Source: Defluviitaleaceae bacterium (lineage in GTDB: Bacteria; Bacillota; Clostridia; Lachnospirales; WRAA01). Taken from it: 12,350 bases of DNA. The DNA lies in the NCBI GenBank assembly GCA_009780445.1, contig WRAA01000034.1, positions 1 through 12,350 of the forward strand, written 5' to 3'. Under the pieces are notes generated by a model, which worked only from the letters and a program-made list of their open reading frames with translations, was not told the DNA's origin and did no database searches. The stretch's first letter is position 1; each line of letters begins with the position of its first letter. Position numbers and translations under genes: made by a program. Shown piece by piece: positions 11,109 to 12,350 of this stretch.

Positions 11109-12350
11109 TTGGAAAATCGCAGAGTAAAGTCCATGAGCTACGGGAAGGCCGAACGCAAGAGCTATTCGCGCATCGACGAAGTTCTGGAGATGCCGAACCT
11201 TATCGAGGTGCAGAAGAACAGCTATGACTGGTTCCTTAACGAAGGGCTGCGAGAGGTGTTCCAGGATATATCACCCATATCCGATTTCAGCGGCAATCTT
11301 GTGCTGGAGTTTGTAGACTTCAAGCTGGACAACGAGCCTAAGTATTCCATAGACGAATGTAAGGAACGAGACGCAACCTACGCCGCGCCCCTGCGCGTAA
11401 AGTGCCGACTGCGCAACAAGGAACTGGACGAGATCAAGGAGCAGGAGATCTTCATGGGCGACTTTCCGCTTATGACGGACAACTGCACATTCATCATCAA
11501 CGGCGCGGAGCGTGTTATCGTAAGCCAGCTTGTGCGTTCGCCCGGCATCTACTACTCGGTGGACTACGACAAGGTGGGCAAGCAGCTTTTTTCGGCCACG
11601 GTGATACCGAACCGCGGCGCGTGGCTCGAGTACGAAACAGACAGCAACGACATTTTCAACATCCGTGTGGACAGAACGCGCAAGGTGCCGGTGACGGTGC
11701 TTCTGCGCTCTCTTGGCGTCAGCACAGACGCGGAGATCATTGAGCTGTTCGGCGAAGAGCCGAAGATCCTCAACACCATCGAGAAGGACATTTCGAAGAA
11801 CTACGAAGAGGGTCTGATCGAGATCTACAAGCGCGTGCGCCCGGGCGAGCCGCCCACGATAGAATCGGCGGAGTCCCTCCTGCGTTCCATGTTCTTCGAC
11901 CCTAAGCGTTACGACCTCGCAAAGGTTGGCCGGTACAAGTTCAACCAGAAGCTGGCCATGCGCAACCGCATACGCGGATTCTACCTTGCGGAGGACGTGA
12001 TCGACACCTTCACGGGTGAGGTTGTGGCCGAAGCGGGGGACAAGGTTACGGCGGAGATCGCCGACGCTATCCAGAACTCCGGCGTGGGTTTCGCGTGGGT
12101 GCAGGCGGAGGACCGCAAGGTGAAGGTGCTGAGCAACATGGCCGTGCTTGCGGACGACTATCTGAAGCCCTACGGCATCAACGCGCGTGAGGCGGGCATC
12201 AAGGAAAGCGTCTACGCGCCCGTGCTGATGGAGCTTCTGGAGAAACATGAGGATCCGCGGGAGCTGCAGGACGCCATACGCAACAACCTGCCGCGCCTTG
12301 TGCCGAAGCACATCACCCTGGAGGACATCATGGCCTCCATCAGCTATATC
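11109..12350 (+). CDS. rpoB: DNA-directed RNA polymerase beta subunit, N-terminal 414 residues (3' end outside window)
   Basis: Catalytic core subunit of RNA polymerase; the window holds roughly the first third and the frame runs off the edge. The start is TTG 11109: an in-frame TAA lies immediately upstream, GGGG at 11096-11099 is nine bases away, and the N-terminus ENRRVKSMSYGKAERKSYSR fits Clostridia RpoB. ATG 11133 is a less likely alternative. Recognisable conserved stretches include EMPNLIEVQKNSY, GLREVF, MGDFPLMTDNCTFIINGAER, RVIVSQLVRSPGIYYS and IPNRGAWLEYETD. These cover the beta protrusion and the start of the lobe. The fork, the rifampicin-binding region and the C-terminus are not included. 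It is driven by the promoter at 10734. rplL, the usual upstream neighbour, is absent. Confidence 0.98.
   Translation, partial: MENRRVKSMSYGKAERKSYSRIDEVLEMPNLIEVQKNSYDWFLNEGLREVFQDISPISDFSGNLVLEFVDFKLDNEPKYSIDECKERDATYAAPLRVKCRLRNKELDEIKEQEIFMGDFPLMTDNCTFIINGAERVIVSQLVRSPGIYYSVDYDKVGKQLFSATVIPNRGAWLEYETDSNDIFNIRVDRTRKVPVTVLLRSLGVSTDAEIIELFGEEPKILNTIEKDISKNYEEGLIEIYKRVRPGEPPTIESAESLLRSMFFDPKRYDLAKVGRYKFNQKLAMRNRIRGFYLAEDVIDTFTGEVVAEAGDKVTAEIADAIQNSGVGFAWVQAEDRKVKVLSNMAVLADDYLKPYGINAREAGIKESVYAPVLMELLEKHEDPRELQDAIRNNLPRLVPKHITLEDIMASISYI

Noticed and set aside
11271..12311. Open frame of 346 codons antisense to rpoB
   Set aside because: rpoB is certain here; long antisense frames are expected in GC-rich conserved genes.

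Overview
The window looks like chromosomal DNA of a low-GC-lineage (Bacillota) Clostridia, probably Oscillospirales-like, with moderately high GC. The reasons are the Clostridia-type RpoB N-terminus, AGGAGG-type ribosome binding sites, sigma-A promoters with 17-bp spacers, and a secreted protein with a C-terminal SLH anchor. The lineage is inferred from remembered family sequences, not from a search. I see no phage, plasmid, CRISPR, tRNA or rRNA genes and no recognisable defence system.

Layout. At 1-577 lies the 3' end of a Trp/Pro-rich protein gene of unknown function (+). It converges with a two-gene ABC importer operon of the NitT/TauT type (ATPase then permease, - strand, 758-2343); palindromic repeat copy A1 (600-760) fills the gap between them. 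Bases 2344-2937 hold no gene: they carry an 86-bp inverted repeat, a ~260-bp foldback element and a strong promoter. That promoter drives a NUDIX hydrolase and a small acidic-tailed membrane protein (+), closed by a terminator that sits directly before the RBS of an alpha/beta hydrolase (prolyl-aminopeptidase-like, +). The hydrolase overlaps tail-to-tail a four-helix, His-rich membrane protein (-). Next on the - strand come a large Trp/Asn/His-rich SLH surface protein with its own promoter and terminator, a gluconate-5-dehydrogenase-like SDR, an S41 C-terminal processing peptidase and pyrrolidone-carboxyl peptidase (pcp). Repeat copies A2 and A3 lie between the S41 peptidase and the SDR, and upstream of pcp. 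A ~400-bp leader with a consensus promoter and a perfect 18-bp inverted repeat precedes rpoB (+), which runs off the right edge.

How the parts work together. The window is mostly housekeeping and cell-surface functions: an importer, three peptidase-like enzymes (S33-like, S41, C15), a surface-layer protein and RNA polymerase beta. pcp, S41 and SDR are co-directional and may be one transcript, with repeat A2 inside it. The genes do not form one recognisable pathway.

The most unusual content is non-coding. At least four families of inverted-repeat elements occupy the intergenic spaces of 12 kb. In the three-copy family A, individual hairpins differ by compensatory base changes, which suggests the fold itself is maintained. 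Other points worth a second look are a duplicated histidine pattern in the small membrane protein, an operator-like dyad inside the NUDIX promoter spacer, and rpoB sitting apart from rplJL.
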